From Hanstruepera marina (GTDB lineage Bacteria; Bacteroidota; Bacteroidia; Flavobacteriales; Flavobacteriaceae), in assembly GCF_019880635.1 (NCBI RefSeq), contig NZ_JAINVX010000003.1, positions 29,998 through 93,997 on the forward strand: a DNA stretch of 64,000 nucleotides, given 5' to 3'. A program made the position numbers and the translations under genes. A model generated the notes under the pieces. The model was given only the letters and a program-made list of their open reading frames with translations, did no database searches and was not told where the DNA came from. This document shows positions 19,562-27,416 of this stretch, in pieces; the first letter of the stretch is position 1, and each line of letters opens with the position of its first letter.

Positions 19562-20278
19562 TTAATACTGCTCCAAAATCTTTAAAACGTCTTTTTTATA
19601 ACTTCTACTAATGGTTAGGGCTTGGTTGCCAACTACAACATGCTCGTTGGTAAACGATGCAATATGGGCAATAGAAACAATAAATGAGCGGTGAATACGT
19701 AAAAAATCGGTTGTGGGCAATTTGGCTTCAATGGCTGTTATGGTTTCTCGAGTTACTATGGTTTCCTTTGGTAAGTGTATTTTAATATAATCGCTGTAGC
19801 TTTCAATGTAGATAATGGCATTAAAGTCAATTTTAATCATACGCCTATCAGACCGTACAAACATAAACTCATTTGTTTCTTGTGGCTTTAAGCTTTCTTG
19901 AGGCGTGTTTTTATACACTTCAAAATAGGTATTTACAGCTTTTAGCAACCGTTCAAACGAAATGGGTTTCAATAAATAATCAACTGCTTGTAGCTCAAAA
20001 CCTTCCACAGCATAATCGCGATAGGCTGTGGTGAAAATAATCTTGATATTGCTGTTTATGGATTTAGCAAAGGAGATTCCGCTAATATCAGGCATATTAA
20101 TATCTAAAAACACCAAGTCAATGTCGTGGCTGCGAATAATATTAAAAGCTTCCATAGCATGACTGCAACTGGCAACAATTTTAATGTTATCAATTTTTGA
20201 TACATGCGAGCTAATAACTTCGCGTGCTATAGCCTCGTCATCTACAATTAAACAGTTTATATTCTTATGGGTTGACAC
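19562..20278 (-). CDS. LytTR-family response regulator
   Basis: 238 residues. Receiver domain (residues 8-120) with acidic pocket VDDE, phospho-acceptor Asp59 in LVFLDINMPD and the conserved Lys in LLKPISFERL. The LytTR DNA-binding domain (about 138-236) contains FVRSDRRMIKIDFNAIIYIESYSDY in parts and FLRIHRSFIVS. It starts with GTG directly after the TAA of the sensor kinase gene (zero-base gap), indicating translational coupling with its partner. Confidence 0.93.
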   Translation of the reverse strand: MSTHKNINCLIVDDEAIAREVISSHVSKIDNIKIVASCSHAMEAFNIIRSHDIDLVFLDINMPDISGISFAKSINSNIKIIFTTAYRDYAVEGFELQAVDYLLKPISFERLLKAVNTYFEVYKNTPQESLKPQETNEFMFVRSDRRMIKIDFNAIIYIESYSDYIKIHLPKETIVTRETITAIEAKLPTTDFLRIHRSFIVSIAHIASFTNEHVVVGNQALTISRSYKKDVLKILEQY

Positions 20279-21334
20279 TTATTTGGTTTTTAAATGTAGT
20301 TCTACTTTAAACGATTTGTCGTTATTAATAATATTTAAATCGTACTTATTTCTGTAAAGCAATTCCAATCGCTTTTCAATGTTTTTTAGTCCAATGCCAT
20401 GTAATGGTGTATCATCAGTCTTAAAACTAGTGTTTTCAATTAAAAATGAAATCGTATCAGCATGGGAAGTCAGCTTAATTTTTATGGTTAATACACCTTC
20501 CATTAAACTACCGTGTTTAAAACTGTTTTCAACAAAGGGTAACAACAACATAGGCGCAATTGTGGTGGTGTCGTTAACGTTTTCATAATCAAAGATAACA
20601 TTTAAGGTGTTGTTGAAACGCATTTTTTCAAGCTCGATATAATCTTCAATATGTTGAATTTCATCTGTTAATAATACAAATGGTTTATTGGCCTGATAGA
20701 GTAGGTAATCGAGCAGATTTGATAGCTTTAAAATCATTTCTGGAGTTTCATCGGCTTTTTTAAGGGCGAAGCCATACATGGTATTGAGTGTATTGAACAG
20801 AAAATGCGGATGTATTTGCATTTTTAAATAGTTCAGTTCCTGTTCTTTAAGCTTTAGCTGGGTTTCCAGAATTTTAGTTTCAAGAGCCTTGGTTTTTTTG
20901 GCATGACTTAAATTTATTCGCATTAGTTTAAAGGCACTTACTATTACCACAATTAAATAAACAACAGATGCTACTATAATGATATTTTGAGTAAGCGGAT
21001 TCATATTGGAGTATTCAAAACCAGCTAGGTAAATCAGACTAAAAAAAACGGAAACCACTATTAAATAAGTAGATACTATTAATGTGTAAACACTATAAAT
21101 TACAAAAAGCCAATAGCGTTTTTTAACTAAATAATCAGGTATGAGTTTATAGATGGAAACGTAAGTGGTTGCCATTGTAATGGGCATTAAAAACAATGAA
21201 AACAGTAAAGTATCTTGATAATTTGACGTATTTGAATCGAAGAAATACGTAAAAAACAGCAACACACAACACCAAAACAGCGTGTGCAATATTCCTTTAA
21301 AAACTAATTTCTTGATTAATTGTTTTAACATCAT
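20279..21334 (-). CDS. LytS-type sensor histidine kinase (His_kinase family)
   Basis: About 351 residues. Four membrane segments in residues 10-140, a coiled-coil linker (LKLKEQELNYLKMQ), the phospho-acceptor His in IHPHFLFNTLNTMYGFAL, and a short HATPase domain (LLPFVENSFKHG, GIGLKNIEKRLELLY). No extracellular sensor domain is visible, so the signal is probably sensed in or at the membrane. I use the ATG at 21334; the frame runs to a TTG at 21358. The LytTR regulator follows without a gap. Confidence 0.92.
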   Translation of the reverse strand: MMLKQLIKKLVFKGILHTLFWCCVLLFFTYFFDSNTSNYQDTLLFSLFLMPITMATTYVSIYKLIPDYLVKKRYWLFVIYSVYTLIVSTYLIVVSVFFSLIYLAGFEYSNMNPLTQNIIIVASVVYLIVVIVSAFKLMRINLSHAKKTKALETKILETQLKLKEQELNYLKMQIHPHFLFNTLNTMYGFALKKADETPEMILKLSNLLDYLLYQANKPFVLLTDEIQHIEDYIELEKMRFNNTLNVIFDYENVNDTTTIAPMLLLPFVENSFKHGSLMEGVLTIKIKLTSHADTISFLIENTSFKTDDTPLHGIGLKNIEKRLELLYRNKYDLNIINNDKSFKVELHLKTK

Positions 21335-21487
21335 GATAGACTGTTTACAAGTATACAACGAATTTTCGCTAGAATGTTAATTTTGTAGACAGATAACAAG
21401 ATTAGGTCTGGTTTCTGCATTTTTGTTTTCTACAGTGCTAAATAGGTTAACTATCGCAAAACCATAATTTTATTTTAAAAAACGTCA

Positions 21488-21495
21488 TAAGTTTG
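21488..21495 (+). promoter_or_regulatory. -7 promoter element upstream of the ExbB/MotA-like gene
   Basis: TAAGTTTG matches TAnnTTTG, 25 bases before the ATG at 21521. The -33 element is not clear. Confidence 0.4.
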
Positions 21496-21520
21496 ATGGC
21501 GTAACAAAAAAACAAAAATT

Positions 21521-21901
21521 ATGACTTTTCTATTTCCGTTTTTATTTAGTCCATTTACAGATGGAGGCCCTTTAATGATGTCTCTAATTACAATATGTTT
21601 AATCTTGTCTGTAGTCTTTTTAATAAAAGGTTTTACAAGTTTAAAATCAAATGCTGGACAATCTAAAAAAATGCTCCGTCTAGCTATAGACAGCAGTTTG
21701 TTAGGTCTAGTAATTGGTTTTTTTGCATCTATTTTAGGGCTAATTACGGCTTTCGATACAGTAGAAGCCATGGGTAATCCAGACCCATCAATATTTGCAG
21801 CTGGACTCAAGGTTTCTTTAATTACGGCTACCTACGGCTTACTAACTTTTATTATTGCTCGAGTGGGCATTCTAATCTTAAAAGGCTTACAAAAAGACTA
21901 A
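21521..21901 (+). CDS. Small MotA/TolQ/ExbB-like membrane protein
   Basis: 126 residues with three hydrophobic segments (about 15-38, 57-80, 90-120). The stretch LIGFFASILGLITAFDTVE-like and AAGLKVSLITATYGLLTFI resembles the last two transmembrane helices of TolQ/ExbB proton-channel proteins (normal families: GLLGTVxGxIxAF ... AGIAEALxxTAxGL). It lacks the N-terminal and large cytoplasmic parts, so it is a minimal form. No ExbD/TolR partner is nearby. It is divergent from the LytS/LytTR pair and is a possible target of it, by position only. Confidence 0.6.
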   Translation: MTFLFPFLFSPFTDGGPLMMSLITICLILSVVFLIKGFTSLKSNAGQSKKMLRLAIDSSLLGLVIGFFASILGLITAFDTVEAMGNPDPSIFAAGLKVSLITATYGLLTFIIARVGILILKGLQKD

Positions 21902-21924
21902 TCAACAAAATCAAATAAATCAAA

Positions 21925-23154
21925 ATGCGAACAGTTTTATATTTAATTATTGCCCTTGTTTTACAACAAACTATCAGAGCCCAATCTGACTATTTATATC
22001 AAATAGGAAAAAAAGACAGCGTCTATTCTAATATCCTTAATGAATCTAGAGATATATATGTTCAATTGCCATATAGTTATAATGCAAATTCAAATAAAAA
22101 GTACCCTGTTATTTATATTTTAGATGGTGATGTACTATTGCCAACTGTTGTTAATGTTCACGATTTTTATAGTGGCGGTTTTATGCCAGAAATGATTATC
22201 GTGGGTATTTCTAATGCCGAAAACAGAACTAGAGATTTAACGACTTCAAAAATCACATCAAGACGCGGAATGCCTTATAATGAAGAACATGGTGAGGCAA
22301 AACATTTCTTGCCTTTTATAAAAACAGAGCTCATTCCGTACATAGAAAGCAAATACCCAGTAACCAATTACAGAACATTAATTGGGCACTCTTATGCTGG
22401 ATTATTTGCTATATATACCATGTTAAATGAGCCAGATTTGTTTGCAAATTATATAAGTATCGATCCTAGTTTAGATTGGGATGATCAAAAGATTATGAAG
22501 CAAGCTAAATCAGATTTTCTGAATAAGAATTTTAATGGAAAAGGCTTATTTATGTCTTTAGGTGGACAATTGCACATGCAAGATTCTAGTATAACAATAG
22601 ATAACGTTATGCAAGATACTTCGGATTATACGTTGTTTGCACGTTCTAATATTGAATTAGCTCAATTTGTTGATAAAAATGAATCAATCGGACTTAATTA
22701 TGAATGGCAATTTTATCCTAATGATTTACACGGTACTATCCCACAACCGTCTATTAAAGATGGTTTAATAGCACTGTTCAAGTGGTTTCAAATGGAAAAC
22801 ACCTATGCCATAAATAACCCTGAAACAACTGTTAAGGAATTGCAAGGCATAATAGAGCACCGGGCAGAAAAATTAAAAAAACACTTTGGTTATGTTGTGC
22901 CACCTTATCCAGAAGAACTTTTAAATATGTCTGGATATATGAATATGGATATGGGACAACCCGATAAGTCTAAACTATATTTTGAAAAGGCTATTGAATA
23001 TTATCCTAATAGTGCTAATGCTTACGATTCTATATCTGATTATTACGAGTCACAAGAAGATTTCGCGAATGCCTTAAAGTATGCCAAAAAGGCTTATGCA
23101 ATTAGTGGAGACGACTATCATAAATCAAAAATTGAAAAGTATAAGAACATGTAG
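21925..23154 (+). CDS. Secreted esterase (Esterase D / Fes family alpha/beta hydrolase) with C-terminal TPRs
   Basis: 409 residues. A signal peptide (MRTVLYLIIALVLQQTIRAQ) precedes a PF00756-type alpha/beta hydrolase. Landmarks are KYPVIYILDGD, GISNAENRTRDL, the nucleophile elbow GHSYAGLFAIY and the likely catalytic His in NDLHGTIPQPS. Residues about 310-405 form two or three TPR-like helices (MDMGQPDKSKLYFEKAIEYY, ANALKYAKKAYAISG). Family members hydrolyse siderophore esters, acetyl-carbohydrate or S-formylglutathione esters; the substrate here is not identifiable. It lies 23 bases after the ExbB/MotA-like gene, so the two may form an operon. Confidence 0.85.
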   Translation: MRTVLYLIIALVLQQTIRAQSDYLYQIGKKDSVYSNILNESRDIYVQLPYSYNANSNKKYPVIYILDGDVLLPTVVNVHDFYSGGFMPEMIIVGISNAENRTRDLTTSKITSRRGMPYNEEHGEAKHFLPFIKTELIPYIESKYPVTNYRTLIGHSYAGLFAIYTMLNEPDLFANYISIDPSLDWDDQKIMKQAKSDFLNKNFNGKGLFMSLGGQLHMQDSSITIDNVMQDTSDYTLFARSNIELAQFVDKNESIGLNYEWQFYPNDLHGTIPQPSIKDGLIALFKWFQMENTYAINNPETTVKELQGIIEHRAEKLKKHFGYVVPPYPEELLNMSGYMNMDMGQPDKSKLYFEKAIEYYPNSANAYDSISDYYESQEDFANALKYAKKAYAISGDDYHKSKIEKYKNM

Positions 23155-23178
23155 TTAGCAGTTTTTATATATAAATTT

Positions 23179-23205
23179 AAAGCGGTCTTATGGATCGCTT
23201 TTTTT
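23179..23205 (+). terminator. Rho-independent terminator after the esterase gene
   Basis: AAAGCGGTC / GATCGCTTT stem (one G-U pair), 5-base loop TTATG, then a T-run to 23205. Confidence 0.85.
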
Positions 23206-23334
23206 GTATAATGAACTGAAAATGATGTTAATGGAATTGTTTAAATCTTTTCTAAAAACGTTAAATGTAAAGTTGTGTAATACATAAAATTTAAAGATAT
23301 TACACCTGATTAATAGTGTAATGCAGATAATCAA

Positions 23335-23362
23335 TTTGACTTTCAGAGCGAACTTATGTATG
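23335..23362 (+). promoter_or_regulatory. Candidate promoter for an intergenic small RNA
   Basis: TTTG (23335-23338), 16 bases, then TATGTATG (23355-23362), one mismatch from TAnnTTTG. No open reading frame follows before the terminator at 23415. Confidence 0.35.
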
Positions 23363-23368
23363 GTAATA

Positions 23369-23443
23369 AGTTATTGTTAGGAAGGTTTTGAAGACTAATG
23401 CGATTATTTGCGGGTCCCTTGCCAGCGGGCAAGGGATTTTTTT
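23369..23443 (+). ncRNA. Candidate small RNA ending in a strong orphan terminator
   Basis: The 417-base gap between the esterase gene and the next gene contains two terminators. The second is a perfect 9-base stem (TCCCTTGCC / GGCAAGGGA, loop AGCG, 23415-23436) with a run of seven T. No credible gene lies between the first terminator (23205) and this one. A -33/-7-like element at 23335-23362 would start a transcript of about 75 bases. I do not recognise a known RNA family (not tmRNA, SRP or 6S by eye). The alternative is a leftover of a decayed gene. The rest of the gap (23206-23330 and 23444-23571) shows nothing I can assign. Confidence 0.4.
23415..23443 (+). terminator. Strong orphan Rho-independent terminator
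   Basis: Perfect 9-base GC-rich stem, 4-base loop and seven T's; its upstream transcription unit is not an annotated gene (see candidate small RNA). Confidence 0.85.
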
Positions 23444-23571
23444 GATTAGTACTTTTTATAATTGAATTTGTTTGGGCTTGGATATTAAATTAAAAAAACT
23501 GAAATTCCCTGCATTTAGCAGATGTAAATTATTTAAACAATATTATATTAAGGCGTTGTAAATATTAAAGT

Positions 23572-24510
23572 ATGATAACATCAAAACGACATCCTTTTAA
23601 ATTTTATTTTCCATTATTATTCGGCTCATTTTTTTTTCTTGCTCTAGGAGTTGTCATGCTACATCTTTTTTTTGACCAAAGAGATGAAGGTAACACAGGT
23701 CTAAAAACATTGCTAATGCCTTTATTTTGTGTTATATTATTCTTCTTATGTTTCTATACATTACGTCAATATTTTAAAAACACGCCCAAGATTAGAGTTG
23801 ATAGAAAACAAATTTTTTTTGGAACTGATATGTATCAATTATCAGACATATCAAAGATAAAGTTTAATGGGAAGTTTCCATTTAAATATTTAATTAGCTT
23901 TCCGATGGAAGGAGCGTCAATAAAGTTCAAAAATGGAAATGAAAAATTAATTTTCAATGATATGTACTCAAACACTTGGGAGATTAAACTTTTTCTTGAT
24001 TCAGTAATTAGCAACAAACAATTTCAAAACAAGCTAGATGATAAGATTTCATCTGAAATCATTCGATTTGAAAGTTTCGAATTCTTTAAAGGCTTGCAGA
24101 TTACAAGTTTCAGAGGAATAATGCTTTGGGGTTTTATTGGCGCAATTTTAATTCCATTTTTTATAAACTCAAAAACACCACCGATAGGATTTTTTATTTT
24201 CACAGTAACTTTTGGTGCATTTTGGATTGCACTAAACTCTTGGCTTATGCATTTCTTTGGCGTGTCAGATAAATATCTAATAGTCAAAAACCATAATTTC
24301 TTTTGGAGGCTTAAAATTTACCGGCTTTCAAATATTAAGGAAGTTGTATACGAATCCCAAGGTAAGCAACCAAATTGCTTAAGAATAATAACAAATAACT
24401 ATCGAAATAAACTCTATCCTGCCTGTACACTCAGGGATAAAACTTGGCTTGAATTAAAAAAAATACTTGAGAAGAAGGGTGTAAAAGTTAGGAACGAATG
24501 CATTTTTTAA
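23572..24510 (+). CDS. Unknown membrane protein with two similar membrane-plus-beta halves
   Basis: 312 residues. Two hydrophobic hairpins (about 10-62 and 185-232) are each followed by a soluble beta-rich part of about 80 residues (PKIRVDRKQIFFGTDMYQLS... and SDKYLIVKNHNFFWRLKIYRLSNIKEV). This two-transmembrane plus PH-like pattern, repeated once, resembles bacterial PH-domain membrane proteins, but I cannot confirm the fold. The protein is basic and aromatic-rich. It stands alone between terminators, and its base composition is at the AT-rich end of the window. No function is assigned. Confidence 0.65.
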   Translation: MITSKRHPFKFYFPLLFGSFFFLALGVVMLHLFFDQRDEGNTGLKTLLMPLFCVILFFLCFYTLRQYFKNTPKIRVDRKQIFFGTDMYQLSDISKIKFNGKFPFKYLISFPMEGASIKFKNGNEKLIFNDMYSNTWEIKLFLDSVISNKQFQNKLDDKISSEIIRFESFEFFKGLQITSFRGIMLWGFIGAILIPFFINSKTPPIGFFIFTVTFGAFWIALNSWLMHFFGVSDKYLIVKNHNFFWRLKIYRLSNIKEVVYESQGKQPNCLRIITNNYRNKLYPACTLRDKTWLELKKILEKKGVKVRNECIF

Positions 24511-24517
24511 AATAATT

Positions 24518-24551
24518 ACAGTTATAACAATGATTATAAATAACTGTTTTT
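24518..24551 (+). terminator. Probable terminator of the unknown membrane-protein gene
   Basis: ACAGTTAT / ATAACTGT perfect 8-base inverted repeat with a 14-base loop followed by TTTTT. Confidence 0.55.
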
Positions 24552-24611
24552 CAAAAAAAAACAACCTAAATTTACTGACTGCTTTTCCCTTTTTTGAATT
24601 TTGTAACCCCT

Positions 24612-24662
24612 TCATGTGCAGGAATAACAAAGTCCAGTTCTATTGCCTATGCAGGAATGGCA
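24612..24662 (-). repeat. Degenerate intergenic repeat of the CATTCCTGC type
   Basis: Read on the minus strand, directly after the helicase stop, there are two tandem motifs, CCATTCCTGCATAGGCA and TTATTCCTGCACATGAAGG. They look like decayed copies of the dispersed 'GTCATTCCTGCGnAGGCAGGAAT' type repeat common in Bacteroidota intergenic regions. Confidence 0.4.
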
Positions 24663-24664
24663 AG

Positions 24665-26029
24665 TTACTTCCGTTTCTTCCGTTTATTATAATTTTTATC
24701 ACCTCTGGTTTTAGGCTTTTTATACTTTTTGGCAATTTCCCGTTTGTATGAACCACCTAGGTTTACCTTTTTATTTTTGTCCTTCTTTTCATGAAAAGCA
24801 GGGCCAACTCCATCATCATCTTTACGTTTTAACGGATTGTTGCGTTCCTTTATTTGTGGACGTTCTTCTTCAATAAGTTCAGTTGAAATGGTAACGTCCT
24901 CGGGAAAAGAAACTTCAGGAATTACCATGTTCATTAACGACTCAATACGTTCTACAGCTTCAGTTTCTTTTTCGGTATGGAATAGCAGAGCGTTACCTTT
25001 TCTTTCGGCACGACCCGTTCTACCAATACGATGCATATAGTTTTCAGGGAAGTTTGGCGTATCAAAATTAATGACATGCGAAATGTTGTCAATATCCAAA
25101 CCACGCGCCATAACGTCGGTTGCTACCAAAATACGATGCTCACCTTCCTGAAATTGCTCTATACTACGCAGACGATAGTTTTGCGTTTTGTTGGAGTGTA
25201 TTACACAGGTTTCGTTATGAAACTGCTCCTCAAGGGCATCAAATAAACGGTCAGCCATTTTTTTATAGGCTACAAACACCAAAACTTTATTATAAGTCTC
25301 GTTATCCGTCAATAAATGAATCAATAAATTGAGCTTGGTGTAAAAATTTGGAACAGCATATTTTGCTTGCAAAATGTTTTCCAAGGGTGTTCCCGAAACG
25401 GCAATGGAAACCCGTTGTGGGGCGATAAAAAAATCAGTGATTAAGTTATCTACATCTTCGGTCATAGTGGCCGAAAACATGATGTTCTGTCTACGCTCTG
25501 GTAAAATGTCAAAAATATTGATAAGCTGATGCCTAAATCCTAAATCCAACATCACATCTACTTCATCAATCACCAGTTTTTGAATGGATTTTAATTGTAG
25601 TACCCTGCTAACAGCCAAATCGTACAAGCGTCCAGGTGTGGCCACAATAATATCTAAACCTTGGGCAACTGCTTGCTTTTGGGTGTTGATGTTGACACCT
25701 CCATAAACACCCAAAACACGAACATTAATGTATTTAGCCAATTTTTCAATTTCTTCAACAACTTGAACAACCAACTCTCGAGTCGGGACCAATACCAATA
25801 CACGTGGATTATCTTGCTTCGAAAATTTTAAATTTCGAAGTATAGGCAACATATAAGCAAAAGTTTTACCCGTTCCAGTTTGGGCAATTCCCACAACATC
25901 TTTACCCGAAGCAACCACATTAAATGCTTGCTCTTGAATGGGTGTTGGCGTTGTAAAACCCAAATCGTCCAACGCATTGTACAATGGTGTGTTTAGGTTT
26001 AAATCTCTGAAAGTTGTTGTTTGCTCCAT
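24665..26029 (-). CDS. DEAD-box family ATP-dependent RNA helicase with a DEVD motif
   Basis: 454 residues. All helicase motifs are present: Q motif TPTPIQEQAF, motif I AQTGTGKTFAY, Ia PTRELVVQV, GG, TPGRLYDL, motif II as DEVD rather than DEAD, SATM, motif V TDVMARGLDID and motif VI HRIGRTGRAER. The tail (about 385-454) is strongly basic (KKYKKPKTRGDKNYNKRKK), typical for RNA contact in RhlE/CsdA-like proteins. It probably remodels RNA during ribosome assembly or mRNA decay. The -7 element lies five bases before the ATG, suggesting a leaderless mRNA. Confidence 0.95.
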   Translation of the reverse strand: MEQTTTFRDLNLNTPLYNALDDLGFTTPTPIQEQAFNVVASGKDVVGIAQTGTGKTFAYMLPILRNLKFSKQDNPRVLVLVPTRELVVQVVEEIEKLAKYINVRVLGVYGGVNINTQKQAVAQGLDIIVATPGRLYDLAVSRVLQLKSIQKLVIDEVDVMLDLGFRHQLINIFDILPERRQNIMFSATMTEDVDNLITDFFIAPQRVSIAVSGTPLENILQAKYAVPNFYTKLNLLIHLLTDNETYNKVLVFVAYKKMADRLFDALEEQFHNETCVIHSNKTQNYRLRSIEQFQEGEHRILVATDVMARGLDIDNISHVINFDTPNFPENYMHRIGRTGRAERKGNALLFHTEKETEAVERIESLMNMVIPEVSFPEDVTISTELIEEERPQIKERNNPLKRKDDDGVGPAFHEKKDKNKKVNLGGSYKREIAKKYKKPKTRGDKNYNKRKKRK

Positions 26030-26033
26030 AATG

Positions 26034-26041
26034 CAAAGGTA
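26034..26041 (-). promoter_or_regulatory. -7 promoter element of the DEAD-box helicase gene, implying little or no 5' leader
   Basis: Minus strand reads TACCTTTG (TAnnTTTG), ending five bases before the ATG at 26029. Confidence 0.4.
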
Positions 26042-26112
26042 ATTTTTTATAATAGAGTTTTATGCTTGTTAATGCATACAATTATTCAGTAATTTGTGAT
26101 TAACAATAATTA

Positions 26113-27402
26113 GTGAGAAAAAGTCAAACATATCAAGTTGAAAATCTTGAAGCATTCAAGATTCAAGTATTGCAATGGAGTCAACAATTTCGGGAGGTTG
26201 TCTGGATGGACTCTAATCATTACGAGCAAAAATATTCTAGTTTTGATGCTATTTTAGCCGTAGATGCCTTTACAAGTATTCAAACTGATTATATGGAGGC
26301 TTTTAATAAGTTAAAAGACTATCAAACCACAACGGACGATTGGATTTTTGGTTACCTAACATACGATTTAAAAAACGCTATTGAAAATCTGGAGTCTAAT
26401 AATTTTGACGGGTTAAAATTCCCAGATTTATTTTTCTTTCAACCTCAAAAACTCTTTTTAATTAAGGACAATACAATCACGTTTTCTTATCTAAATGTTG
26501 TTGCAGATGAAATGGAGCTCGATTTTGAAACAATATCGAATATTGAATTAGTAGAACAATCAAAATCAGATAGTGTAAAAATAAAGTTACGTATACATAG
26601 AGATGAATATCTAGAGAAGTTAAATGCTATGCTGTCCCATATTCATAGAGGCGATATTTATGAAGCTAATTTTTGTCAGGAATTCTATGCTGGCAATACT
26701 GAAATTAATCCTGTAGAAACCTACATGCAACTCAATGCTATTTCAAAACCACCTTTTGCTACCTTTTTAAAACTGGATGATAAATTTGCATTGTCAGCTT
26801 CACCAGAACGGTATTTAAAAAAAACAGGAAATAGTATAATATCTCAACCTATAAAAGGCACAGCAAAACGTTCGGATAATTTAGAAGAAGATAATAAGCT
26901 TAAAGAATTATTGTTTCAAGATGAAAAAGAGCGTTCAGAAAACATTATGATTGTAGATTTGGTGCGAAACGATTTATCTAGAACAGCTATAAAAGGAAGT
27001 GTTCAGGTAAATGAGTTGTGCAAAGTGTACACATTTAAACAAGTCCATCAAATGATTTCTACGATTACTTCTGAAATTAATAAGGACATACATCCTGTTG
27101 ATGTTTTAAAAACCACGTTTCCTATGGGTAGTATGACAGGTGCGCCCAAAGTGTCTGCCATGAAAATTATTGAAGAGCTTGAAGAAACCAAACGTGGGCT
27201 ATATTCGGGAGCAGTGGGGTATTTTTCGCCTCAAGGCGATTTTGATTTCAATGTAGTTATAAGAAGTATTTTGTATAATGAAACCAATCAGTATGTCAGT
27301 TATTCGGTAGGAGGAGCTATTACGGCTAAAAGTGATCCGCATAAGGAATACGAAGAATGCTTGGTTAAAGCCCGAGCTATGCGTGAGGTTTTAGAGAATT
27401 AA
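26113..27402 (+). CDS. pabB: Aminodeoxychorismate synthase component I (PabB)
   Basis: 429 residues of the anthranilate/para-aminobenzoate synthase component I family. The C-terminal chorismate-binding domain is complete: ISQPIKGTAKR (PIKGT with its active-site Lys is the PabB hallmark, where TrpE has PIAGT), LVRNDLSR, TTFPMGSMTGAPKVSAMKIIEELE, GLYSGAVGYF, and AITAKSDPHKEYEECLVKA. It makes 4-amino-4-deoxychorismate for folate. No glutaminase partner (PabA) is adjacent. The start is GTG; the next in-frame ATG is about 30 residues in and would cut the conserved N-terminal domain. tilS follows 14 bases later. Confidence 0.92.
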   Translation: MRKSQTYQVENLEAFKIQVLQWSQQFREVVWMDSNHYEQKYSSFDAILAVDAFTSIQTDYMEAFNKLKDYQTTTDDWIFGYLTYDLKNAIENLESNNFDGLKFPDLFFFQPQKLFLIKDNTITFSYLNVVADEMELDFETISNIELVEQSKSDSVKIKLRIHRDEYLEKLNAMLSHIHRGDIYEANFCQEFYAGNTEINPVETYMQLNAISKPPFATFLKLDDKFALSASPERYLKKTGNSIISQPIKGTAKRSDNLEEDNKLKELLFQDEKERSENIMIVDLVRNDLSRTAIKGSVQVNELCKVYTFKQVHQMISTITSEINKDIHPVDVLKTTFPMGSMTGAPKVSAMKIIEELEETKRGLYSGAVGYFSPQGDFDFNVVIRSILYNETNQYVSYSVGGAITAKSDPHKEYEECLVKARAMREVLEN

Positions 27403-27416
27403 GTTTATTTTTGAGC

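Noticed and set aside
24530..24751. A 73-residue reading frame between the unknown membrane protein and the helicase
   Set aside because: It crosses a terminator and the decayed repeat, runs into the helicase gene and has no features of a protein.
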